DNA from: Aeromicrobium sp.
GTDB taxonomy: Bacteria; Actinomycetota; Actinomycetes; Propionibacteriales; Nocardioidaceae
DNA length: 57,823 nt
Assembly: GCA_025964895.1 (NCBI GenBank)
Contig: JAOPXY010000103.1
Span: 1 to 57,823 of the forward strand
Reading direction: 5' to 3'
Below, in pieces: positions 17,296 to 25,567 of this stretch. A program made the translations under genes and the position numbers. A model generated the notes under the pieces. It made no database searches. It worked only from the letters and a program-made list of their open reading frames with translations, and was not told the DNA's origin. The stretch's first letter is position 1; each line of letters begins with the position of its first letter.

Positions 17296-17634
17296 TCACC
17301 CAGATCTGGGCTGGTCGTCGGCGTCGAACTCGCAGACCGCGAGCCGCTCCGGGTGCGCGAGGCCCGTGCGGAACGCCGCCCGGCCCACCATGTGCGCCGA
17401 CACCGGTGCGGTCAGCAGCTGGAACAGCGCGATGAGCGCCAGGATCGTGATGGCCTTGAGATCCTGCAGCCGCAGCGCCAGACCCGCGAGGATCAGCAGC
17501 AGGCCCACGGTCTGCGGCTTCGTCGCGGCGTGCATGCGGCTCAGGACGTCGGGGAAGCGGACGATGCCGATCGCCGCGACGGTGGCCAGCAGGGCGCCGG
17601 AGATCAGCAGCGTGCCAGCGAGGACGTCGATCAT
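17296..17634 (-). CDS. mrpG: Monovalent cation/H+ antiporter subunit G
   Basis: A 112-residue membrane subunit of the Mrp (Mnh/Pha) complex. It has three hydrophobic helices with the family signature AAIGIVRFPDVLSRMHAATKPQT (residues ~20-42), followed by VGLLLILAG and ALFQLLTAPVSAHMVGRAA. It is the last gene of the operon and overlaps mrpF by ATGA. All Mrp subunits are needed for Na+/H+ exchange in characterised systems. The hydrophilic tail (CEFDADDQPRSG) is not part of the core family. Confidence 0.93.
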   Translation of the reverse strand: MIDVLAGTLLISGALLATVAAIGIVRFPDVLSRMHAATKPQTVGLLLILAGLALRLQDLKAITILALIALFQLLTAPVSAHMVGRAAFRTGLAHPERLAVCEFDADDQPRSG

Positions 17635-17951
17635 CGGGGCCCCTCCCCGTCGCGTTCCTGTTCGCCCGGCCGCTCATCGTCGTGCGCCGAGCGGTCGGTG
17701 TCGGGGGCCGCGAAGCGCGCGATGCTGACCGAGCCGAGGAAGCCCACGAGGGCGAGGACGACGAGGATCGACAGCGTCGTGTCGTGCCGGCCGACCGCCG
17801 CCTCGATGCCGATCGCCCCCGCGCTGGCCGACACGAAGACGTCCGTCGCGACGGTGCGGTCGAGCATCGTCGGCCCGCGGACGATGCGGACGATGCACAG
17901 CACGCCCGTGATCGACATCAGGACGGCGCAGACGGTGCCGACGACGATCAT
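17631..17951 (-). CDS. mrpF: Monovalent cation/H+ antiporter subunit F
   Basis: A 106-residue subunit with three transmembrane helices and the MrpF signature VRGPTMLDRTVATDVF (residues ~24-39) near the first loop. ATG 17951 is selected because it overlaps the mrpE stop (ATGA) and begins with the expected hydrophobic helix MIVVGTVCAVLMSITG; longer upstream frame is MrpE in another phase. The C-terminus after residue ~80 is charged and probably cytosolic. Confidence 0.92.
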   Translation of the reverse strand: MIVVGTVCAVLMSITGVLCIVRIVRGPTMLDRTVATDVFVSASAGAIGIEAAVGRHDTTLSILVVLALVGFLGSVSIARFAAPDTDRSAHDDERPGEQERDGEGPR

Positions 17952-18481
17952 GCGGTTCCTCCTCGGCAGGCGGTCAGCTCGGCATCGGAGCCGAGCGCCG
18001 CGATGACGCGTCGTTCCTGGGCGAGCGCCCGGGCGCGGGCCTGTTCGATCTTCGCCGGCGTGCTGCCGTCGAGCAGGTGCAGCCAGGCGTGCCCGTGCTC
18101 GCTGTCGAGCTCGATCAGCAGCGAGCCGGGCACGAGCGACACGAGCTCGACCGTGAGCGTCAACAGCAGCTCGGACCGGGTCACCATGTCGACGCGGATG
18201 ACCGCGCTGCGTGGGGGAGCGGCCGGACGAATGGCGATCCAGGCCACCTGCACGCTCGCGACGAGCAGGTCGACGACGAAGATCGTGACGAGCGTGACCG
18301 TCGGCCACGGCCGCAGCCGCCCCTTCCAGCCGACGGGCGGAAACGGGAACACCGTCATGACGAGCACCGACACCAGGACGCCGCCGACCACGAGCAGCGG
18401 CGTGATGCCGCCCCACAGCAGCATCCACAGGATCGTGAGGGTCGCGACGGCGGGCAGCCGGACCAGCGCGGCGCGCATCAT
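17948..18481 (-). CDS. mrpE: Monovalent cation/H+ antiporter subunit E
   Basis: A 177-residue MrpE subunit: N-terminal helices (ILWMLLWGGITPLLVVGGV, VSVLVMTVFPFPP) and the conserved cytosolic part with PGSLLIELDSEHGHAWLHLLD. Start taken at ATG 18481, the first of two consecutive ATG codons that overlap the mrpD stop; ATG 18478 is equally possible. The ORF extends upstream only because of high GC. MrpE is the least conserved subunit yet required for full activity in Bacillus. Confidence 0.92.
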   Translation of the reverse strand: MMRAALVRLPAVATLTILWMLLWGGITPLLVVGGVLVSVLVMTVFPFPPVGWKGRLRPWPTVTLVTIFVVDLLVASVQVAWIAIRPAAPPRSAVIRVDMVTRSELLLTLTVELVSLVPGSLLIELDSEHGHAWLHLLDGSTPAKIEQARARALAQERRVIAALGSDAELTACRGGTA

Positions 18482-20079
18482 CCGCCGCCGCCCAGCACCG
18501 CGACGACGTAGGCGCTGCGGCCCTGGAGCTCCTCGGCCGCCCGGGCCGTGAAGGCCAGCAGGGGCCCCGCGACGACCGTGAGGGCGACGGAGCACCCGAC
18601 CAGCATCAGCGTCGGGACGACCATGCCCAGGGGGAGCCGCGGCTGCGTGTCGGCGACCTTCCAGGTGCTGGTGCGCTCGGTCTTGGTCGAGACGCCGGCC
18701 CGCCCGTGCAGCGAGCCGCCGTGCGAGTCGTGACCCAGGTCGTCGCCCGACCCGTCATCCGGCTCGGCGGGCCGCCAGAAGGCGCGGTTCCAGACCTTCG
18801 CGATCGCGTACAGCGTCAGCAGGCTCGTGACGATCGCGGCCGCGACGCCGACGTACGACAGCCAGCGGTCGTCGGCGACGCCGGCCTGCACCAGGGCCAG
18901 CTTGCCCAGGAAGCCCGAGAATGGCGGGATGCCGGCCAGATTCATGGCGGGGACGAAGAACATGATCGACAGCACGGGTGCGGCGCGGGCGAGGCCGCCC
19001 AGCCTGTCCAGCGACGTCGTGCTGCTGCGGTACTCGATGAGGCCCGCGACGAGGAACAGTGTCGTCTGGACCGTGATGTGGTGCGCGATGTAGAAGATCG
19101 CGCCCGACAGCGAGCCCGCGCTGCCGACCGCGACGCCGAAGAGCATGTAGCCGATGTGGCTGACCAGCGTGAACGACAGGATGCGCTTGATGTCGGACTG
19201 CGCGACGGCGCCCAGGATGCCGACGACCATCGTGAACACCGCGGCCCACAGCAGCAGGGTGCGCAGGTCGTTGTCGGGGAAGAGCAGCGTCTGGGTGCGG
19301 ATGATCGCGTAGATGCCGACCTTCGTCAGCAGGCCCGCGAACACCGCGGTGACGGGTGCCGGAGCGGTCGGGTACGAGTCGGGCAGCCACGCCGACAGCG
19401 GGAAGACGGCGGCCTTGATGCAGAACGTCGTGAGCAGCAAGAGCTGCAGGAGGTTGGCGATCTCCGGCGGCAGGTCGGCGATGCGGCCCGACAGCGCCGC
19501 GAGGTTCACGGTGCCGGTCGCGGCGTAGACGCAGGCGATCGCGATGAGGAACACGACCGACGAGATCAGGCTGACGACGATGTAGATGGTTCCCGAGCGC
19601 ACCCGCGCGCCCGTTCCGCCGAGGGTGATCAGCACGTACGACGAGACCAGCAGGATCTCAAAGCCCACGAACAGGTTGAACAGGTCGGCCGACAAGAAGG
19701 CGTTGGAGACCCCGGCGCTCAGCACGAGGAACGTCGGGTGGAACACCGACAGGGGTGCGTCGCGGCCGAACTCCACGATGCCCTGGCCGAAGGAGTAGAG
19801 CAGCACGCACAGCGTCACGATCGTGGAGACCAGCAGCATCAGCGCCGATAGCCGGTCGGCGACGAGGCTGATGCCGATGTCTGCCGGCCAGCCGCCGACG
19901 TTGACGGTCTGCGGGCCGAGCCGGTCGGCGCGCACCAGCAGGACCGCCGAGACCGTGACGACGAGCGCCAGGATCAGCACGCTGATGATGCGCTGGGCGC
20001 GCGCGGAGCGGCCGAAGAGGAGGCACAGCCCCGCGCCGAGGAGGGGCAGGATGACCGGCAGCAGGACGATCTGGTTCAT
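18478..20079 (-). CDS. mrpD: Monovalent cation/H+ antiporter subunit D (NuoN/NuoL-like)
   Basis: A 533-residue proton-conducting subunit homologous to complex I antiporter-like subunits. It starts MNQIVLLPVILPLLGAGLCL at ATG 20079, overlapping mrpC by ATGA, and has some 14 hydrophobic helices. Typical segments are SADLFNLFVGFEILLVSSYVL (with the conserved Glu), FCIKAAVFPLSAWLPDSYP (conserved Lys) and FTLVSHIGYMLFG. A hydrophilic stretch rich in Asp, His and Ser (about residues 430-475) sits before the last helix. Nothing in this subunit looks broken. Confidence 0.95.
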   Translation of the reverse strand: MNQIVLLPVILPLLGAGLCLLFGRSARAQRIISVLILALVVTVSAVLLVRADRLGPQTVNVGGWPADIGISLVADRLSALMLLVSTIVTLCVLLYSFGQGIVEFGRDAPLSVFHPTFLVLSAGVSNAFLSADLFNLFVGFEILLVSSYVLITLGGTGARVRSGTIYIVVSLISSVVFLIAIACVYAATGTVNLAALSGRIADLPPEIANLLQLLLLTTFCIKAAVFPLSAWLPDSYPTAPAPVTAVFAGLLTKVGIYAIIRTQTLLFPDNDLRTLLLWAAVFTMVVGILGAVAQSDIKRILSFTLVSHIGYMLFGVAVGSAGSLSGAIFYIAHHITVQTTLFLVAGLIEYRSSTTSLDRLGGLARAAPVLSIMFFVPAMNLAGIPPFSGFLGKLALVQAGVADDRWLSYVGVAAAIVTSLLTLYAIAKVWNRAFWRPAEPDDGSGDDLGHDSHGGSLHGRAGVSTKTERTSTWKVADTQPRLPLGMVVPTLMLVGCSVALTVVAGPLLAFTARAAEELQGRSAYVVAVLGGGG

Positions 20080-20504
20080 GGCGTGTCGGCTCCTTCCTCG
20101 TCCGGCAGGGTCGCGTCGGCCGCGTCGAACGTCATGGAGGTCTCGTCCTGCTCGGCGCGGCGGCGGATCAGGTCGTCCTCGACGTCGTCCTGCACGTCGT
20201 CGTGGCCGGTCAGCTGCCACGCGCGGTAGGCCAGGGCGAGGCCGAACGACGTCACGCCCAAGGTGATGACGATCGCGGTCAGCACCATCGCCTGCGGGAG
20301 GGGGTCGCTCATCGGCTCGTCCGAGAGGCCGACGATCGGCGCGGTGCCGGCGGGGCCCGAGACGACGAGGTACAGCACGCTGACACCGTTGCCGATCAGC
20401 ACGAAGCCGATGAGGATCCGGGTCAAGCTGCGCTCCAGCACGAGCGTGACCCCGGCGGCGACCATGACGCCGACCAGGATCACGAGCGGGAGGTTGGGCG
20501 TCAT
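20076..20504 (-). CDS. mrpC: Monovalent cation/H+ antiporter subunit C (NuoK-like)
   Basis: A 142-residue NuoK-like subunit with three helices: LVILVGVMVAAGVTLVLE, TRILIGFVLIGNGVSVLYLVVSG and the conserved DPLPQAMVLTAIVITLGVTSFGLAL. The last ~45 residues are acidic and soluble (DDVQDDVEDDLIRRRAEQDE), longer than in many homologues. It overlaps mrpA and mrpD by ATGA, so the whole operon is translationally coupled. Confidence 0.93.
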   Translation of the reverse strand: MTPNLPLVILVGVMVAAGVTLVLERSLTRILIGFVLIGNGVSVLYLVVSGPAGTAPIVGLSDEPMSDPLPQAMVLTAIVITLGVTSFGLALAYRAWQLTGHDDVQDDVEDDLIRRRAEQDETSMTFDAADATLPDEEGADTP

Positions 20505-23376
20505 GCGGGAGCCCCTTCAGCGCGGGTCCGGCCGTCCTCGGCCGCATCGGCGCCGATCTGGGAGTCGATGCCGCCGCCCAGGCTGCGCAGCACGTCGAGC
20601 GACAGGCCGACCACGACGAGGTACACGCCGATGTCGAAGAACACCGACGTCACGAGGTGCAGCGTGCCGAGGACGGGGAGGTGGATGTCGACGATCGCGC
20701 TCTGCAGGACGCCGCCGCCCAGGAGCGTCGGCAGGAGGCCCGAGAGAGCCGCGGTCGCCAGGCCGATGCCGAGCACGACGCCGGCGTCGATCGGTGCCGC
20801 CTCGTCGAGCTCGGCCCGGCCGCCGGCGAGGTAGCGGATCATGAGCGCGAGGCCCGCGACCAGCCCACCGGCGAAGCCCCCGCCGGGCGCGTTGTGGCCC
20901 ACCAGCATCAAGTAGACCGAGAAGACGATGACGGTGTGGAAGATCAGCCGCGTCACGATCTCGAACACGATCGAGCGGCGGGCGTCCGCGATCGCGCGGC
21001 CCGAGCGCAGCCAGCGTCCGGCCGGCTCGTCGCCGGCAGCGTCGATCGCGTGGACGGGGCGGCGCGGACGGCCCGAGCGGTCGGTGATGAGGAAGATGAG
21101 GCTCGCGACGCCTGTCGCGGCCACGACCAGCACCGACAGCTCGCCGAGCGTGTCCCACGCGCGGATGTCGACCAGCGTCACGTTGACGATGTTGTACCCG
21201 CCGCCGTACTCGACGGCGGGCTTCGCGAAGCCGTCCGAGACCGGGCGGGCCGTCCGGGCGTCGGCCGCGACGAGCGCGAAGCCGGACACCACGACGCCCG
21301 TCGCCACGCCGATCGCGACCCGCACCCAGCGGGCCACGTTGAACGGCCGGTCGGAGAAGAACGGCGGGAGGCGGCGCATCACGAGCACGAAGGTGACGAG
21401 CAGGAACGTCTCGACCAGGATCTGGGTCAGGGCCAGGTCGGGCGCCCCGTGTGCGACGAACAGCAGGGCGGTGCCGTACCCCGTCACGCCCACCAGCAGC
21501 ACGGCCCGAAGGCGGCGCCGGGAGCGGACGGTCAGGATCGCGGCGATCGCCATGAGGGCCGCGACGGCGAGCTGGATGCGGCTGTCGGCGCCGCGTACCG
21601 AGACGCCGTCCCATGCCCGCACGAGGGCGGTGCCGGGCACGAGGATCAGCACCAGCAGGATCACGCCGAGGTAGACCGGCAACGAGCCGCGCTGCGTCAG
21701 GCCCGTGACCTCGATCGACAGCCGATCGACGCCGCGCATGACCGCGTTGTACGCGCGCTCGGCGTCGGGCATGCGCACGCGGTCGACGACGGCGTGCTGG
21801 GCGGCGGCGACGGGCCGGCGCCAGGCGAACAGCGCGAGCCCCGCGACGACGATCACGATCGACAGCCCGAGGGCCAGCGTGAAGCCGTGCCACAGCGTCA
21901 GGACGGGCTCGTGGGAACCCGGGGCGAACTGCGCGGCGTACGCCATGAGCCGCGGGGTCAGCCAGCCGCCGGCGAGCCCGGTCACGACGGTCGCGGCGGC
22001 GAGCACGACCGGAACCGACTGGAAGGCCGGCGAGAACTCCTTCGGCTCGCAGATCGCGGTGCCGGGCTTCACCGCGAAGATGCCCCAGACGAAGCGCGCC
22101 GAGTAGGCGACGGTCAGGATGCTGCCCACGACGATGCCGGCCAGCGCGAGCACCCCCCAGCCGTTCCAGTCGAGATCGTGCCCCAGGTCGACGAACGCCG
22201 CGAGGCCGCTCTCCTTGGCCGTGAAGCCGAGGAACGGGGGCAGGCCCGCCATGGAGCCGGCCGCGATCAAGGTGACGACGAACAGCACGGGACGCGCCTG
22301 CCGCAGGCCCGAGAGCTCACGCAGGTCGCGTGTGCCGACCGAGCGGTCGACGATGCCGACGACGAGGAACAGCGCCGACTTGAACAGGCCGTGCGCGCAC
22401 ACGAGTGCGAGGCCCGCGAAGGCCGCCGAGCGGGTGCCGGCTCCGACCATCGCGACGAGGAAGCCGAGCTGGCTGACCGTGCCGTACGCGAGCAGCAACT
22501 TGACGTCGTACTGCCGCAGCGCCCGCAGCCCGCCGAGGATCATCGTCGTGATGCCCAGGACGACCAGGGTGGGCCGCCAGCCCGGGACGTCCGCGAAGGC
22601 GGGGGCGAGCAGCGCGACGAGGAAGATGCCGGCCTTGACCATGGCTGCCGCGTGCAGGTACGCGCTGACCGGGGTGGGTGCGGCCATCGCACCGGGCAGC
22701 CAGAAGTGGAACGGCACGAGGGCCGACTTCGAGATCGCGCCGACCAGCACCAACAGCACCCCGATCGTCACGGCGGTGCCGCTCGGTGCGGCCGCGATGA
22801 TCTCCTGCAGACGCGGCGTGCCGGTCTCGCCGGCCAGCATGACGAGTCCGACGAGCATTGCGAGGCCGCCGAACGTCGTCACGAGCAGGGCGTTCATCGC
22901 GGCGCGCCGGTTGGCCCGGCGCTCAGGGTTGTGGCCGATCAGCAGGAACGACAGGACGGTTGTGAGCTCCCAGAAATGTAGAGCACGTAGACGTTGTCGG
23001 ACAGGACGAGGCCCAGCATGGCACCCGCGAACGCGGTGAGGACGCCGGAGAACCGCCAGATCTCGGTGTCGGACGGGCGGAAGTACCAGGTGCAGTACAC
23101 CAGCACGAGCGCGCCGACGCCCGTCACGACGAGGGACAGCACGCCGCTCAGCGGCGTGATGACCAGGTCGAGGTCCAGCCCGATCGTGGGGATCCAGGCG
23201 ACGTGCTGCTCGTGGACCCCGCCGCCGTCCGTCACGCGGGCGACGTGGGGCACCAGCCACGCGAAGGACGCGGCGGGCACGAGCGCGAGGAGGAGGAAGG
23301 CGCGGCGGCCCACCAGCTTCACGAGGACAGGCGCCGCCCCTGCTGCAAGAAAATGGAGCAGGACGAGATAGATCAT
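20501..23376 (-). pseudogene. mrpA: Mrp antiporter large subunit A fused to B, frame broken by a 1-nt deletion
   Basis: The region encodes an MrpA with a C-terminal MnhB domain, about 958 residues if the frame is restored, but it is read in two frames. The N-terminal part (ATG 23376, MIYLVLLHFLAAGAAPVLVK) runs to SDNVYVLYI and then goes off into SGSSQPSCRSC, stopping at 22939. The expected continuation FWELTTVLSFLLIG is in the -1 frame from about 22976. Reading a fourth A in the AAA run at 22974-22976 restores the family sequence, and the total length (2876 nt) is one short of a multiple of three. Everything else is intact: proton-channel segments, NIVNVTLVDIRAWDT, and the MnhB part (GHNAPGGGFAGGLVAG). 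Either a genuine knockout or a homopolymer sequencing error; identity is certain, status is not. Confidence 0.85.
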
Positions 23377-23489
23377 GGCGTGCCGCCATGGTACCGGAGC
23401 CCGCCCGCTCCGGAACAGTCGAGCATTCGGGGGACAGACGAGGCCCGTGGGGCGACGATGGAGCCTGTTGCCTCGGGAGTGGACGTGCC

Positions 23490-24647
23490 ATGCGCAGGAT
23501 CTGGATCATCGTCGCGGCCCTCGCCATCGGCGCGGGCCTCATGGGCGCGCCCGGTCTCCTGGACTCGCCTGCTGCCGCGGGGCAGCCGCCGGTCACGCTG
23601 CCGGCGATCCCGACCGGCCTGACGTCGCCGGTCACACCTCCCGCTGGTCTCGATCCGGTGTCGCCGTACCTGCCGCAGGTGTCGTGCAGCCCCGTCGACA
23701 TGCCCGGACCCATGATGCTGCGCGATCTCGTGATCGCGACGTACGGCGTGGGTGGCCGCGGCAACATCTCTCGCGGGTGCACCGAGGGCGTCTCCGAGCA
23801 CAGCGAGGGCCGGGCCTGGGACTGGATCGTCAACGTCAAGGACCCCGTCGAGAAGGCCGCGGCGGCCGACTTCATCGCTTGGGTCACGCAGGACGCCGGC
23901 CGCAACGCCCGCCGCCTCGGCATCATGTACGTCATCTACAACGAGAAGATCTGGTCGGTCTACAACATCCCGGCGGGCTGGCGGGCGAGCTCGGGGCACA
24001 CCGATCACGTGCACGTCTCGTTCGCGTGGAACGGCGCCCGCGGCAACACGTCGTTCTGGACCGGCCGGGTCGGCACGATCGACTACGGTTCGTGCGCCCG
24101 ATTCGCGGGCTCCTACGCCGAGCGGACCGACACCCCGCGCGCGAAGCCGTGCGGCCGGCCGACGTCCGCGCTGGTGAAGACGTCGCGCGGCGATCGCCAG
24201 TACGGGCGCACCGGCGGCACCGTGACGCGGGCGCAGTCGCTGCTGGGCGTCGCGCGGACGGGACGGTTCGACGCCGCGACGTGGTCGGCCGTGCGCACCT
24301 ACCAGCGCGCGCACGACCTGCCGGGGACCGGCGTGCTCGACCAGCCCACGTGGGCCTCCCTCGACCGGGCCAGCATCACCCGCCGCGTCGTCATTGGGTA
24401 CACACCGGCCCGGGCCGCGAAGCAGGGTCTCGCGAGCTACGCGCGAAGCACCCTCGCGAAGGGCCGCGCCGCCAAAGCGGTCGTCTTGCTGCAGACGGCG
24501 CTGCGCCTGCCGCTGGCCGATCGCAACGGCTATCTGGGCTCCGTCACGGTGGCGGCCGTCCAGCGCCTGCAGTCCGCGTCCGGGCTGGAGCCGGACGGTG
24601 TCGTGCGGGCCGAGGAGTGGCAGGCGCTGCGGGCGGCGACGCGCTGA
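23490..24647 (+). CDS. Secreted protein with HxH peptidase-like domain and peptidoglycan-binding repeats
   Basis: A 385-residue exported protein. ATG 23490 has a CGGGAG ribosome site and starts a signal peptide (MRRIWIIVAALAIGAGLMG, cleavage likely near AAAG, residue ~30). The next ~200 residues hold SEHSEGRAWDWIV and SSGHTDHVHVSF, a His-rich arrangement like that of LAS-type D-Ala-D-Ala/ARB_07466-like domains in actinobacteria, so zinc-dependent wall hydrolase activity is plausible. Two peptidoglycan-binding-type repeats follow (about residues 247-290 and 330-378; GVARTGRFDAATWSAVRTYQ and the VAAVQRLQ segment). It is divergent from the mrp operon with 113 bases between the starts. The wall-binding role is well supported; the enzymatic one is inferred. 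Confidence 0.8.
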   Translation: MRRIWIIVAALAIGAGLMGAPGLLDSPAAAGQPPVTLPAIPTGLTSPVTPPAGLDPVSPYLPQVSCSPVDMPGPMMLRDLVIATYGVGGRGNISRGCTEGVSEHSEGRAWDWIVNVKDPVEKAAAADFIAWVTQDAGRNARRLGIMYVIYNEKIWSVYNIPAGWRASSGHTDHVHVSFAWNGARGNTSFWTGRVGTIDYGSCARFAGSYAERTDTPRAKPCGRPTSALVKTSRGDRQYGRTGGTVTRAQSLLGVARTGRFDAATWSAVRTYQRAHDLPGTGVLDQPTWASLDRASITRRVVIGYTPARAAKQGLASYARSTLAKGRAAKAVVLLQTALRLPLADRNGYLGSVTVAAVQRLQSASGLEPDGVVRAEEWQALRAATR

Positions 24648-24684
24648 CCCCGCCGACCACGTCCGGTGCTGCCATGATGGGCCG

Positions 24685-25296
24685 ATGAGCAACGAGGGAT
24701 CGGCCGCACACAACCCCGAGCACGAGGACGACCAACTCGAGCGCCGGATCGCCGAGCAGCCCGAGACGAAGCCGCACAGCTGGGTCAACCGGATCGTGCT
24801 GGCGATCGTCATCGTCGGCATCGCGTACATCGCCTACCTGCTGTCGGCCGCGTTCTTCCCGCGGTGGTGGGCGCAGCGCGTCGCCGACCAGGTCGACGGC
24901 AGCGTGTCCCGCGGCACGATGTGGGGCCTGTTCTACGGCTTCGTGTTCAGCGTCTTCCCGCTGCTGCTGCTGGCCCAGGTGCGGCGGTCGTTCTTCAGCT
25001 GGACGTGGCGCGGCATCGTCACGATCGTCGCCATCGCCCTCGCGGCGCCCAACTGGCTGACCCTGTCGGTCGTCGCGGGCAACAGCAGCGCCGCCCATGC
25101 CGGCGAGCGCATCCTCGACGTGGACGGCCCGGGCTTCCGCGCCGCGACCCTGATCGGCGTCATCGTCGGCGCGCTCCTCGCCCTCGCGATCACGGCCGCC
25201 GGGATGCGGCTCAGGAAGCGTCGCCTCGAGGTCAAACGCCTCCGCGGCGAGCGCGACGAGCTGCGCCGCGCCCGCCAGGACGATCAGCCCGACTGA
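24685..25296 (+). CDS. Membrane protein of unknown function with charged C-terminal helix
   Basis: A 203-residue protein with an acidic, soluble N-terminus (1-~32), four hydrophobic segments (VNRIVLAIVIVGIAYIAYLL, MWGLFYGFVFSVFPLLLLAQV, GIVTIVAIALAAPNWLTLSVV and LIGVIVGALLALAITAAGM) and a strongly charged, Arg/Glu-rich C-terminal helix (RKRRLEVKRLRGERDELRRA) with coiled-coil character. The motif FPRWWAQRVADQVDG precedes the second segment. I recall similar proteins in actinobacteria annotated only as membrane proteins; no activity is known to me. It follows the secreted peptidoglycan-binding gene by 37 bases and may be co-transcribed. Confidence 0.8.
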   Translation: MSNEGSAAHNPEHEDDQLERRIAEQPETKPHSWVNRIVLAIVIVGIAYIAYLLSAAFFPRWWAQRVADQVDGSVSRGTMWGLFYGFVFSVFPLLLLAQVRRSFFSWTWRGIVTIVAIALAAPNWLTLSVVAGNSSAAHAGERILDVDGPGFRAATLIGVIVGALLALAITAAGMRLRKRRLEVKRLRGERDELRRARQDDQPD

Positions 25297-25327
25297 CGCC
25301 CGTCTGCGTCCCGTATGGGCGCGGGCG

Positions 25328-25425
25328 CGGTGGATTCTCCACCGTATGAGGCCGGATTCGGGTCGAGACGGTGGATTTCCAACCGCTGGCGACGGCGAGC
25401 GGCTGGGACGGTGGGGTATCCACCG
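25328..25425. repeat. Three phased 17-bp palindromes (CGGTGG...CCACCG type)
   Basis: In the 271-bp gap between the membrane protein and the permease, three palindrome-like units occur at 25328-25344, 25369-25385 and 25409-25425. All begin CGGTGG and end CCG; cores are ATTCT, ATTTC and GGTAT. The units start 41 and 40 bases apart, near four helical turns, and the sequences between them are unrelated. Unit 1 is a perfect palindrome with a 3-nt centre; unit 2 has one bulge. Possible roles are a cooperative operator for the permease operon (start 25568, -10-like TAGCAT at 25530-25535) or members of an intergenic repeat family. No cas genes are near and the units are too short for CRISPR. Confidence 0.7.
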
Positions 25426-25567
25426 CTCGACGGATCCCGTTGATACGGCCGTCCAGTATTGCGGTTTCCGTCGTGTGAATTCGCCGATTCATTGAGATCT
25501 GGGGCTGGTCGCCGCAGTCGACGGCGCGCTAGCATGCACCAACTTCTCCTGAGAGTTCGGTGGCTCC

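Noticed and set aside
22960-22990. Programmed -1 ribosomal frameshift in mrpA
   Set aside because: A -1 shift would restore the frame, but the mRNA (TACATTTCTGG) has no X-XXY-YYZ slippery heptamer and no clear pseudoknot; a deletion or sequencing error is simpler.
25328-25425. CRISPR array
   Set aside because: The repeats are 17 bp, imperfect, only three in number, and no cas gene is near; the units are palindromes with conserved ends, better explained as operator or intergenic repeat.
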